Part shown: positions 56,236 through 63,816 of the stretch, in pieces
Layout of the letters: each line of letters starts with the position of its first letter
Numbering within the stretch: position 1 is the first letter of the stretch
NCBI RefSeq assembly: GCF_900188445.1
Contig: NZ_FZOR01000015.1
Coordinates: forward strand, 62,001-126,000
Direction: 5' to 3'
Length of the DNA: 64,000 nt
DNA from: Actinomadura meyerae
Lineage (GTDB): Bacteria; Actinomycetota; Actinomycetes; Streptosporangiales; Streptosporangiaceae
The notes under the pieces: model-generated
Seen by the model: only the letters and a program-made list of their open reading frames with translations
Databases searched by the model: none
What the model was told of the DNA's origin: nothing
Program-made: the position numbers and the translations under genes

Positions 56236-56585
56236 CCCGCTGCACCGTGACCACCGGATTCTTCGTCCTCGGACGCTGCGGCCAGGCGGCCGTCGCGACG
56301 TGCCCGCGATGCGGGCGGCCCGTCTGCGCGGCGCACGAGGCGCTGGACGGGACGTGCCCCGAGTGCGCGGCCGCGCGCGGGTACCGCACGGAGGACCCGC
56401 ACGACCCGGCGTGGGTCGGCAACCGCCGGCGCGAGTACTACGAGCGGAGCTCGCGGACCTACCAGGACACGTACTGGTACTCCTCGTTCGACCAGTACGA
56501 CCGGGACGCCTTCAATCCCGGTGACGACTACTCCTACAGCGGCGACTGGGGGCCGGACGACGACACCGGGTTCGTGGACAGCTGA
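56232..56585 (+). CDS. Small zinc-finger (B-box-like) protein in the glycan operon
   Basis: A 117-residue protein. The N-terminal half has ordered cysteines and histidine: RCGQAAVATCPRCGRPVCAAHEALDGTCPECAAARG. This resembles the B-box-like finger fused to rhomboid at 43260. The C-terminal half is Tyr/Asp/Ser-rich and probably disordered (YQDTYWYSSFDQYDRD, GDDYSYSGDWGPDDD). No membrane helix is seen. GTG 56232 overlaps the previous stop and its TGA overlaps the next ATG by one base, so it is translationally coupled on both sides. Function is unknown. Confidence 0.75.
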   Translation: MTRCTVTTGFFVLGRCGQAAVATCPRCGRPVCAAHEALDGTCPECAAARGYRTEDPHDPAWVGNRRREYYERSSRTYQDTYWYSSFDQYDRDAFNPGDDYSYSGDWGPDDDTGFVDS

Positions 56586-57700
56586 TGCACCGCGTCCTGT
56601 GGCTCACCGAGCACTACCCGCCGAGCCAGGGCGGCATGGCGCAGTCGTGCGACCGGATCGTGCGCGGCCTGCGCGGCGCCGGGGTCGAGGTGGACGTCGC
56701 GCACCTGACGCGCCGCGCCCGGCCGTGGGGCGTGAAGCGGGAGCACGGCGGGCGGCTGCTGACGGCCCCGCTCGGCGACGACTCCGAGCACGCGCTGCGC
56801 CGGCTGTGGACGGCGGTCACCGCCGAGGGCCTCACCGGCTACAGCCACGTGGTCGCGTTCGGCGGCGTGTACGCGATGCTCGCCGCGCCCGTCCTGTCCT
56901 CGCTGCTGGACGCGCCGCTGGTCACGCTGCTGCGCGGCAACGACATCGACGTGGGCGTGTTCTCGATGCGGCGGCGCGGCGTGCTCGCGGACGCGCTGCG
57001 CGCCTCGTCCCGCGTCTGCGTCGTCGCGCGGTCGCACGCGCCGCTGGTGAAGGCCCTGGCCCCGGACGCGGCGGTCGAGTTCGTCGCGAACAGCGTCGAC
57101 ACGGCGCAGTGGCGGGTGCTGCCGTCCGAGCGGGCCGCGGGCCTGGCGTGGCGGGAGGCGCACGTCGAGCCGGGCCGCCGGACGATCGGCCTCATCGGTC
57201 AGCTCAAGGTGAAGAAGGGCGTCGGGTTCCTGCTGGACGCGCTGGCCGCGTCGGGACATGCCGGCGCGTTCCACCTGGTGCTGGTCGGCGAGGTCGAGGA
57301 GTCGGTGCGGGAATGGCTCGCCGGGCACGACGTCCCGCACTCGTTCCTGCCGTTCATGGAGCGCTACGACCTGCCGGCCGTCTACGCGGGCTGCGACCTC
57401 GTCGCCCTCCCCTCGTTCTATGACGGGATGCCGAACGTGGCGCTGGAGGCGGCGGCGCTCGGCGTGCCGCTGCTCGCCTCGGACGGCGGCGGCCTCGCCG
57501 ACCTCGTGGACGGCGAGATCGGGTTCACGTTCCCGGCCGGGGACGCGCACGCCTGCCGCGCGGCCGTCGACCGGGCCGCGCGGGCGGGCGCCGGCGAGCT
57601 GGCGAAGCTCGGCGCGGCGGGCGCGGAGCGGATCCGCCGCGACTTCACCCCGGCCGCCGAGACCGCCGGGTACCTGGCCGTCCTCGACGCCGCCCGGTGA
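56585..57700 (+). CDS. GT4-family glycosyltransferase
   Basis: A 371-residue GT-B glycosyltransferase, starting MHRVLWLTEHYPPSQGGMAQSCDRIVRGL, the typical N-terminal acceptor-domain loop. The C-terminal half has TIGLIGQLKVKKGVGFLLDAL and the donor site ALPSFYDGMPNVALEAAALGVPLLASDGGGLADLV. It is distinct from the GT4 at 54252, suggesting successive sugar additions. The start overlaps the previous stop by one base (TGATG) and its own stop overlaps the next GTG, so the operon is fully coupled. Confidence 0.9.
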   Translation: MHRVLWLTEHYPPSQGGMAQSCDRIVRGLRGAGVEVDVAHLTRRARPWGVKREHGGRLLTAPLGDDSEHALRRLWTAVTAEGLTGYSHVVAFGGVYAMLAAPVLSSLLDAPLVTLLRGNDIDVGVFSMRRRGVLADALRASSRVCVVARSHAPLVKALAPDAAVEFVANSVDTAQWRVLPSERAAGLAWREAHVEPGRRTIGLIGQLKVKKGVGFLLDALAASGHAGAFHLVLVGEVEESVREWLAGHDVPHSFLPFMERYDLPAVYAGCDLVALPSFYDGMPNVALEAAALGVPLLASDGGGLADLVDGEIGFTFPAGDAHACRAAVDRAARAGAGELAKLGAAGAERIRRDFTPAAETAGYLAVLDAAR

Positions 57701-58485
57701 TCGTCTGCTACGCGGCCGGGGACGGGCTCGGCCATCTGACGCGGCTCCGGGCGGCGCTGCACACCCTCGGGATGGACGGGGACGGCCCGGTGACGGTGGT
57801 GACCGGGTCCCGGTTCGGCGGCGACGCGCGCGTCACCGGCGGCTGGCGGGTCGTGGAGAGCGCGGCGGGCCTCACGCCGGACGAGGTCGTCGTCGACGCG
57901 TTCCCCGCCGGGCTGAAGGGCGAACTGGCCCGCTTCCCGTCCGGGACGAGCGTCACCCATCTGGCCCGGCTGCTGCGCTGGGACGCTTACCGCCCGCTGC
58001 TGCCCGCCGACCCGCCGCGCTTCGACCGCACGTTCGTGCTTGAGCCGCTCGACCCTGCCCATGACGCCTACCTGCGCGAGGTGTCGGACGAGGTGTCGCC
58101 GCTGGTCCTGACCGATCCCCCAGCGGATCCGGTCGATGTGGACGGCTGGCTCATCGTCCACAGCGGGCCCGACCCGGAGACCCTCGAACTCGTCTCCTAT
58201 GCGCGGGACATGGCGTCCGCCGAAGGGGTCCGCCCGCCGATGACGCTGGTATCGCCCCAACGGCCGCATGGCCTGCCCGAAGACGTCGCCCATATGGACG
58301 TGTACCCCGCCCATACGCCGGGCCCGAACGTCGAACGCATCATCACCGCGGGCGGGTTCAACGCCGTCCGCCAGTACGCGCCCTGGCGCGAGCGGCACCG
58401 GATCCTGCCGTTCCCCCGCAGCCTGGACGACCAGTTCACGCGCGCCGCGCGCGCTCGGCGCGAGATGCCTACTCGGGGAGCGTGA
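57697..58485 (+). CDS. GT28/MurG-like glycosyltransferase-related protein
   Basis: A 262-residue protein from a GTG overlapping the previous stop. It opens with IVCYAAGDGLGHLTRLRAALHTLG, the Gly-rich acceptor loop of GT28/MurG-like enzymes, and ends with ERIITAGGFNAVRQYAPWRERHRILPFPRSLDDQF, the donor-side motif. It is shorter than usual (about 350), with a compact middle. It could be a reduced glycosyltransferase or a binding partner for the GT4 enzymes. Its 3' end overlaps the convergent YceI gene by 17 bp. It is the last gene of the operon starting at 53302. Confidence 0.72.
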   Translation: MIVCYAAGDGLGHLTRLRAALHTLGMDGDGPVTVVTGSRFGGDARVTGGWRVVESAAGLTPDEVVVDAFPAGLKGELARFPSGTSVTHLARLLRWDAYRPLLPADPPRFDRTFVLEPLDPAHDAYLREVSDEVSPLVLTDPPADPVDVDGWLIVHSGPDPETLELVSYARDMASAEGVRPPMTLVSPQRPHGLPEDVAHMDVYPAHTPGPNVERIITAGGFNAVRQYAPWRERHRILPFPRSLDDQFTRAARARREMPTRGA

Positions 58486-58990
58486 CGTCGAACTCCACCT
58501 CGACGTCGTCGGCGAGTTTCAGCGCGCCGAAGAACGCCGAGTACGGCTTGATGCCCCAGCGGGTCTGCGTCACCGTGGCGGAGCCCCGCACCCGGCGACC
58601 GTCCAGGGAGGCCGCGACCCGCACCGGCTTCGTCCGGCCCATGATCGTCAGATCGCCCTCGACGGCGTCCTCCCCGACCGCCGTCGAGACGAACGTGATC
58701 TCCGGGTACCGGCCGCTGTCGAGGATCTTGCGCAGGTTCCGCTTGATGTCGGCCCGGTCCTGGTCGCCCAGCGGCAGCGCGCCGCCGGTGCCGTCCCGGA
58801 CCTCCAGCCCGTCCACCTCGACGGACACCGCGACCGACGACTCCTGAACCGGCTCCCGGGCCCGCACCGACGCCGACCACCGGGTGGCCTCGATCGTCAG
58901 ATCGTGCCCCGCCCGCCGGCCGAGCCCGCTGCGGCCCGTACGGATCAGCAGCCGCCCGTCGTCCGGCCCCAGCTCGAACTCTCCCTGCAT
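58469..58990 (-). CDS. YceI-family lipid-binding protein
   Basis: A 173-residue protein of the YceI lipocalin-like family that binds polyisoprenoids or other amphiphiles. It shows FELGPDDGRLLIRTGRSGLGRRAGHDLTIEATRW, then GDLTIMGRTKPVRVAASLDG and a closing WGIKPYSAFFGALKLADDVEVEFDVTL. No signal peptide is present, so this version is cytoplasmic. Start is uncertain between ATG 58990 (chosen) and GTG 58996 or 58999. It converges on the glycan operon with a 17-bp overlap of coding ends, so the two transcripts are antisense there. Confidence 0.88.
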   Translation of the reverse strand: MQGEFELGPDDGRLLIRTGRSGLGRRAGHDLTIEATRWSASVRAREPVQESSVAVSVEVDGLEVRDGTGGALPLGDQDRADIKRNLRKILDSGRYPEITFVSTAVGEDAVEGDLTIMGRTKPVRVAASLDGRRVRGSATVTQTRWGIKPYSAFFGALKLADDVEVEFDVTLPE

Positions 58991-59024
58991 GCTCACCACC
59001 CTGCCATGCGCCGCCCCGCGCCCC

Positions 59025-59906
59025 TCAGCTGCATGTCACCTTCGGCTGCGGCCGGTACTCGGTGTGGAACTTCTCCCGCCGCACCTTGCGCTCCCCGGCG
59101 TACAGCGTCCGCCACACGTCGATCTCGAAGCCCTTGCGGCCCGTCATGGGCACGCACTTGCGGCCGTGCCCGACACCCTCCCCGTACGGGGTGAACCCGT
59201 ACCGCTCGGACGTCTCCGACCGCACCCCGTACTTGCGTTCGCCCCACAGGTTCACCGTCAGCGACGACCCTGTGTAGGCCACCTGGATCCGCACAGGACC
59301 GTCGGTGTCGTTCTTCCAGGTGAAGTCGAGCTGCGGATAGGAGACCGCGGCCTCCCGCCCTTCCGGGTACTCCGGCATCCACATCGTGTGCGCGCGCGCC
59401 TTGCGGATGTCCAGGCCCGCCTTGAAGACGGCGTTGAACAGCGTCGTGGACACCTGGCAGATGCCTCCGCCCACGTCGTTCACCAGCCGCGACCCCAGGA
59501 TGGCGGGCGCGGGCACGTACCCGCGGCTCCTCGTCCGCGGCCCGACCGCGCCGTTGAACGAGAACGTCCCGCCCGGCTCGACGATGTGCCCGTCCAGGAT
59601 CTCCGCCGCCAGCTCGATGTTGCGGACGCGCGGCTCCCCCGGCGCGAACCGCGTCGTGTAGGTGCTCATCGGCCGCTCCGCCGCCCCGCGCCGCGCCGCG
59701 TCCGGCCGCTTCGCGCCCGGACGGCCCGGGGCGGCCAGCGTCGCCGACGCCCCCTTCTGGCGCGGGACCTCCAGGTAGGCGCCGAGTAAGAGACCGGTCG
59801 TCGCGAGCGTCCCCGCCACGATCGGCCACCACTGGCGGACGCACTGGCGCAGCTGCCGCTCGCGCCCCCGGCGTCGCCGGTACCGGTCCCGCAGGGTCCG
59901 TCCCAC
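59025..59906 (-). CDS. VanW-family envelope protein
   Basis: A 293-residue protein from GTG 59906, about nine bases after a GGGGGG run. It has a basic N-terminus (RDRYRRRRGRERQLRQ), one membrane segment (WWPIVAGTLATTGLLLGAYL) and an extracytoplasmic VanW domain. The domain shows NIELAAEILDGHIVEPGGTFSFNGAVGPRTRSRGYVPAPAIL and LVNDVGGGICQVSTTLFNAVFKAGL in outline. VanW is named for glycopeptide-resistance clusters, but its role is unknown; the domain may act on or bind peptidoglycan. It is monocistronic between YceI and the PAP2 gene. Confidence 0.88.
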   Translation of the reverse strand: MGRTLRDRYRRRRGRERQLRQCVRQWWPIVAGTLATTGLLLGAYLEVPRQKGASATLAAPGRPGAKRPDAARRGAAERPMSTYTTRFAPGEPRVRNIELAAEILDGHIVEPGGTFSFNGAVGPRTRSRGYVPAPAILGSRLVNDVGGGICQVSTTLFNAVFKAGLDIRKARAHTMWMPEYPEGREAAVSYPQLDFTWKNDTDGPVRIQVAYTGSSLTVNLWGERKYGVRSETSERYGFTPYGEGVGHGRKCVPMTGRKGFEIDVWRTLYAGERKVRREKFHTEYRPQPKVTCS

Positions 59907-60024
59907 GGCTCACACCCCCCGATGATCCCCTATCGGGATCCTGCACCGGACCCTGCCGCCGACGGACCGGTAACCCCGTGCTTTTACCCGATCAAGACCG
60001 GTACCCGGCCAACACGGGGCCGCA

Positions 60025-60069
60025 CCTTGGGACGGGGCGCCTTGGGACGGGACGCCTTGGGACGGGGCT
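60025..60069. repeat. 15-bp tandem repeat downstream of the PAP2/lipid kinase gene
   Basis: CCTTGGGACGGG plus three variable bases recurs at 60025, 60040 and 60055, ending 36 bp past the 3' end of the leftward PAP2 gene. The rest of the 59907-60105 gap shows no gene. Confidence 0.88.
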
Positions 60070-60105
60070 CGTCACGGGCCGCCGTCCGACCGCTCGGAAC
60101 CGCCG

Positions 60106-61764
60106 TCAGGACGCCGCGGGGTGGAACACCGCGAGCGCGCCCGCGTGCTTGCCGAACCGGATCGCCGGCGGCAGCGACGAGACCTCGCCGTCGCGCGCCA
60201 GCCGCAGCTCGCCGTCCATGGAGACGACCTCCAGGCCGTGCGCCCGCCACGCCCGGTAGCCGGGCATGACGTGCAGGGGACCGGCCAGCACCGCGGCGAC
60301 CGCGCGGACCCGCGGCACCCGCCGCCCGGTGACGATCATCCGGATGTCGAGCCGGCCGTCGTCCAGCCGCCCGCGCCAGGTCGGGGCCGGGCCCCGCGAG
60401 CCGTAGGCGCAGTTGCCGACGAACGCCAGCCATACCCGCAGCGCTCGCCCGTCCACCCGCAGCTCGACGGGCTCGGAGTGCCGCAGCGTGCGGACCGCCG
60501 CGACCGCGAGCGCCGGCCACTTGCCGATCCGCCGCTCCAGCCGCTCGCGCCGGTCGACCAGCTCGGTGTAGGCACCGAAGCTCGCGGTGTTGAGGAACAG
60601 CCGCTCGCCGTCCCCGCCCGCGCCGTCCCCGCCCGCACCGGCCGGGGCGGCGTAGGCCACGTCGACCCGGCCGAGCCGCCCGTCCCGGTACGCGGCGATC
60701 GCCTCCGCCGCCGACTCGATGCCGAGCGCGCGGGCGAAGTGGTCGAACGTCCCGCCCGGGACGACGAGCAGCGGCACCCCGTGCTTCAGGGCGGCGCCCG
60801 CCGCCGCGTTCACCGTGCCGTCGCCGCCGACGACGCCGAGCACCCGGGCGCGCTCCGCCGCCTCGTGGAAGGCCTTGTCGACGTCGTCGTCCGGGTCCAG
60901 CTCGACGATCTCGGCCGCCGGCAGCTCGCGCCGGACCAGCCCCAGCGTCACCTCGGGCCGCCCCGGCAGGGAGATCCCGGCCGCCTCGCCGCCCGCGCCC
61001 GGCCCGGCGCCGGTGTTGGCGACCACGACCAGACCGCGCCCGTCCTCGGCCGCGCCCGCCCGCTCCGCCGTCGGCGCCACCCGCGCCACCGGGGGCCGCG
61101 CGGGCCACACCAGGCGGGTGCCCGCCCCGGCCAGCGCGCCGACCCCGAGGCCGGCGAGGACGTCGCCCGGGTAGTGGGCGCCGGTATAGACGCGGGAGAA
61201 GGCCACGGCGGCGGCCGTCACCGCGACCGGCACCGCCAGCCGCCGCGGCGCCTCCAGCGCGACCCCGGTCGCGAACGCGGCGGCGGACGCCGAGTGGCCG
61301 GACGGGAACGCGTGCGAGGTCGGCAGCTTCCAGCGGATCCGGATCGGCGGCACCAGGTCGACGACGGGGCGCTTGCGGCGGAACGCCTGCTTGCCCAGGA
61401 GGTTCACGGCCGGGCTCGCCACCGCGATCGCGATCGCCCCGCGCAGCGCCGCGCGCCGCAGCCGGGGCCGTCCCGTGAGCCCCATCACCCCGGCCGTGGT
61501 GAACCAGAGCACACCGTGGTCGGCGAACCGCGACAGCCGGGGCAGGACGTACTCCAGCCCGCGCAGCCGCGCCGCGGCCACCCGGTCGAACGCCCACCGG
61601 TCGGCGCGGCCGAGGCGGCGCAACACGACGGACCCGGGGGAGACGGATCGGGGGGAGACGGATCGGGGGGAGACGGATCGGGAGGCGGCATGGCCGGGCT
61701 CGTGACGACGCCGGATGACGGACCGTGACGGCACGGCGATGCTCCGTGAGTGGTTGACCCGCAT
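60106..61764 (-). CDS. PAP2 phosphatase fused to a diacylglycerol/lipid kinase domain
   Basis: A 552-residue bifunctional membrane protein. The PAP2 half has the three phosphatase motifs, KQAFRRKRP, PSGHS and SRVYTGAHYPGD, among several hydrophobic segments. The C-terminal half is a DAGK/LCB5-type catalytic domain: GVVGGDGTVNAAAGAAL and VPGGTFDHFARALGI. The fusion could dephosphorylate one lipid phosphate and phosphorylate another, for example in undecaprenol or phosphatidic acid turnover. The N-terminus contains three in-frame RSVSP repeats. Start is uncertain: ATG 61764 (chosen) has no clear ribosome site, and the frame extends further upstream. Confidence 0.88.
   Translation of the reverse strand: MRVNHSRSIAVPSRSVIRRRHEPGHAASRSVSPRSVSPRSVSPGSVVLRRLGRADRWAFDRVAAARLRGLEYVLPRLSRFADHGVLWFTTAGVMGLTGRPRLRRAALRGAIAIAVASPAVNLLGKQAFRRKRPVVDLVPPIRIRWKLPTSHAFPSGHSASAAAFATGVALEAPRRLAVPVAVTAAAVAFSRVYTGAHYPGDVLAGLGVGALAGAGTRLVWPARPPVARVAPTAERAGAAEDGRGLVVVANTGAGPGAGGEAAGISLPGRPEVTLGLVRRELPAAEIVELDPDDDVDKAFHEAAERARVLGVVGGDGTVNAAAGAALKHGVPLLVVPGGTFDHFARALGIESAAEAIAAYRDGRLGRVDVAYAAPAGAGGDGAGGDGERLFLNTASFGAYTELVDRRERLERRIGKWPALAVAAVRTLRHSEPVELRVDGRALRVWLAFVGNCAYGSRGPAPTWRGRLDDGRLDIRMIVTGRRVPRVRAVAAVLAGPLHVMPGYRAWRAHGLEVVSMDGELRLARDGEVSSLPPAIRFGKHAGALAVFHPAAS
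61636..61680 (-). repeat. In-frame 15-bp repeats in the PAP2/lipid kinase N-terminus
   Basis: GGGGGAGACGGATCG is present three times without change (61636-61680). On the coding strand it encodes RSVSP repeats in the cytoplasmic N-terminal tail. Confidence 0.9.
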
Positions 61765-61874
61765 GTCCGGGGTATCCCCAGGGACGCCGACATGATTCCG
61801 TAAAGATCTCAAATCGGGGGTCACATGCGGGCGAACGTCACTCTGGACTCAACGACTGCAATAGGCTTCGCGAC

Positions 61875-62846
61875 ATGAGTCACCCGGAACGGCTCGGATC
61901 CCCGGGTGGCGAGTCGGTCGGAACGATCGCGGAGCCATATCACGTGAACGGGTCCCTGGCCGACTACGCCGCACGACACGGGCTGAGGCAGAGCGCTGCG
62001 CGCCCCCCGCTGCGCAAGTACATCCAGGACGTATGGGCTCGCCGGAACTTCATCTGGGCGTTCGCGTCGGCCAAGAACATCTCGATGTACTCCGACTCGC
62101 GGCTCGGCCAGGTGTGGCAGCTGCTGACACCGCTGCTCAACGCGGCGGTGTACTACCTGATCTTCGGCAAGCTGCTGAACACCAGCCGCGGGCTGCCGGA
62201 CTTCATCCCGTTCCTCGTGACCGGCGTCTTCCTCTTCGGGTTCACCCAGCGCTCGGTCACCTCCGGAGCGAAGTCCGTCGGCGACAACCTCTCGCTGATC
62301 CGCGCACTGCACTTCCCGCGGGCCACGCTGCCGCTGGCGATCGCGGTCGTCGAGCTCCAGCAGCTCCTGCTCGCCCTGGTCGTGCTGTTCGCGATCATCT
62401 TCGCGAAGGGGGAGCCGCTCTCCCTCCAGATGCTGCTGTTCATCCCGGTCGTCGCGCTCCAGCTGATGTTCAACGTCGGGATCAGCCTGGTGATGGCGCG
62501 GCTCGGCGCGTTCAACCGGGACATCAGCCAGCTGCTGCCGTTCGTCATGCGGACCTGGCTGTACATGTCCGGCGTCATCTTCAGCCTGCCCTCGCTGATG
62601 GGCCCCGGCTCCAAGCTCGCCGAGTACCCGTGGCTGGCCGAGCTGATGAAGGCCAATCCGGCGTACGTGTACGTCGAGCTGAGCCGGCACGTCCTGCTCG
62701 GCAAGTACCGCAACTACGTCCAGGACGTGCTCAAGCTGAACGAGGTGGGCCAGCTGTGGTTGTACGCGGTCGTGTGGGCCGTGGTGATGCTGGTCGGCGG
62801 TTTCATGTACTTCCACCGCGCTGAGGAGCGATACGGCCGTGGCTGA
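61875..62846 (+). CDS. ABC-2 type polysaccharide export permease
   Basis: A 323-residue membrane protein of the TagG/Wzm type with six hydrophobic segments, including LLTPLLNAAVYYLIFGKLLNT, FIPFLVTGVFLFGFTQRSV, LALVVLFAIIFAKG and LYAVVWAVVMLVGGFMYFH. The early motif (WARRNFIWAFASAKNISMYSDSRLGQVWQLL in outline) is characteristic of teichoic-acid and O-antigen exporters. With the downstream ATPase it should export a lipid-linked glycan, possibly the product of the operon at 53302-58485. ATG 61875 has no ribosome site; TAGGCT seven bases upstream hints at leaderless transcription. Confidence 0.92.
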   Translation: MSHPERLGSPGGESVGTIAEPYHVNGSLADYAARHGLRQSAARPPLRKYIQDVWARRNFIWAFASAKNISMYSDSRLGQVWQLLTPLLNAAVYYLIFGKLLNTSRGLPDFIPFLVTGVFLFGFTQRSVTSGAKSVGDNLSLIRALHFPRATLPLAIAVVELQQLLLALVVLFAIIFAKGEPLSLQMLLFIPVVALQLMFNVGISLVMARLGAFNRDISQLLPFVMRTWLYMSGVIFSLPSLMGPGSKLAEYPWLAELMKANPAYVYVELSRHVLLGKYRNYVQDVLKLNEVGQLWLYAVVWAVVMLVGGFMYFHRAEERYGRG

Positions 62847-63645
62847 CACGAAGGTGCGCATGAACCCCACCGGAAACCAGGTCACCATCGACCCGTCCCG
62901 GGAGCCGATCGTCGTCGTGGACGACCTGCACATCGTCTACCGCGTGTACGGCGCGGGCGGGAAGGGCAACGCGGCGTCCGCGTTCTCGCGGGTCCTGCGC
63001 CGGCAGAGCCGCCCCAGCATGACCGAGGTCCACGCGATCAAGGGCCTGTCGTTCGTGGCCTACCGCGGCGAGGCCGTCGGGATCATCGGCACCAACGGCT
63101 CCGGCAAGTCGACGCTGCTGAAGGCCATCGCGGGGCTGCTGCCCCCGCACCGCGGCGGCGTCTACACCGACGGCCAGCCGTCCCTGCTGGGCGTGAACGC
63201 GGCCCTGATGAAGGACCTCACCGGCGAGCGCAACATCATCCTCGGCTGCCTCGCGATGGGCATGTCCCCGGCGGAGACGAAGGCCAAGTACCAGGAGATC
63301 GTCGACTTCGCCGGGCTGAAGGAGGGCTTCATCCAGTACCCGATGCGGACGTACTCGTCCGGCATGGGGGCGCGGCTGAGGTTCGCGATCGCCGCGGCGA
63401 AGACCCACGACGTGCTGCTGATCGACGAGGCCCTCGCCACCGGCGACGCCAAGTTCCGGGCCAAGAGCAAGCGCCGGATCGACGTCCTGCGCAAGGAGGC
63501 CGGCGCGGTGTTCCTCGTCGCGCACCAGCTCGACACGGTCAAGGAGATGTGCGACCGGGTCATCTGGATCGACGACGGCCGCATGCACATGGACGGCGAC
63601 CCCGCGGAGGTCATCGCCGCCTACACCGAAGCCACCGGCAAATAA
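62839..63645 (+). CDS. Polysaccharide-export ABC transporter ATP-binding protein
   Basis: A 268-residue ATPase of the TagH/Wzt class whose GTG lies inside the permease gene (8-bp overlap). It has Walker A GTNGSGKSTLL, the Q-loop region, signature YSSGMGARLRFAIA, Walker B VLLIDEALATGD and the switch His in LVAHQLD. The signature motif YSSGM is characteristic of polysaccharide exporters. There is no C-terminal carbohydrate-binding extension. Its final codons are within a 20-bp unit that is triplicated after the gene. Confidence 0.93.
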   Translation: MADTKVRMNPTGNQVTIDPSREPIVVVDDLHIVYRVYGAGGKGNAASAFSRVLRRQSRPSMTEVHAIKGLSFVAYRGEAVGIIGTNGSGKSTLLKAIAGLLPPHRGGVYTDGQPSLLGVNAALMKDLTGERNIILGCLAMGMSPAETKAKYQEIVDFAGLKEGFIQYPMRTYSSGMGARLRFAIAAAKTHDVLLIDEALATGDAKFRAKSKRRIDVLRKEAGAVFLVAHQLDTVKEMCDRVIWIDDGRMHMDGDPAEVIAAYTEATGK

Positions 63646-63690
63646 CACGGGCCACCGGCAAATGACACGGGCCACCGGCGAGTAACACTG
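63631..63690. repeat. Three 20-bp repeats spanning the ABC ATPase stop codon
   Basis: GCCACCGGCAAATAACACGG (63631-63650) is followed by two copies with one and four changes (63651-63670, 63671-63690). The first contains the last codons and the TAA of the ATPase gene. Confidence 0.92.
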
Positions 63691-63762
63691 GAGTACCGCC
63701 GGGGCCGTCGTGGCCGGTGAGGCCACAGTGACGCGGAGTTACCGGATCGTCTCTGGATGAAG

Positions 63763-63790
63763 TCCCCTCGCGGATCTACCGTCGAGGGGA
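63763..63790. promoter_or_regulatory. 8-bp dyad upstream of the Tat lipoprotein gene
   Basis: TCCCCTCG (63763-63770) and CGAGGGGA (63783-63790) form a perfect inverted repeat with a 12-nt centre, 26 bp before the next gene's ATG. It could be a regulator's operator or a 5' leader hairpin. Confidence 0.4.
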
Positions 63791-63816
63791 GACCTCCAGC
63801 GGCGAGGGAGACTCCC

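Noticed and set aside
53302..58485. Antibiotic biosynthetic cluster
   Set aside because: Glycosyltransferases and an epimerase are present, but no polyketide, peptide or deoxysugar genes; an envelope glycan is the simpler reading.
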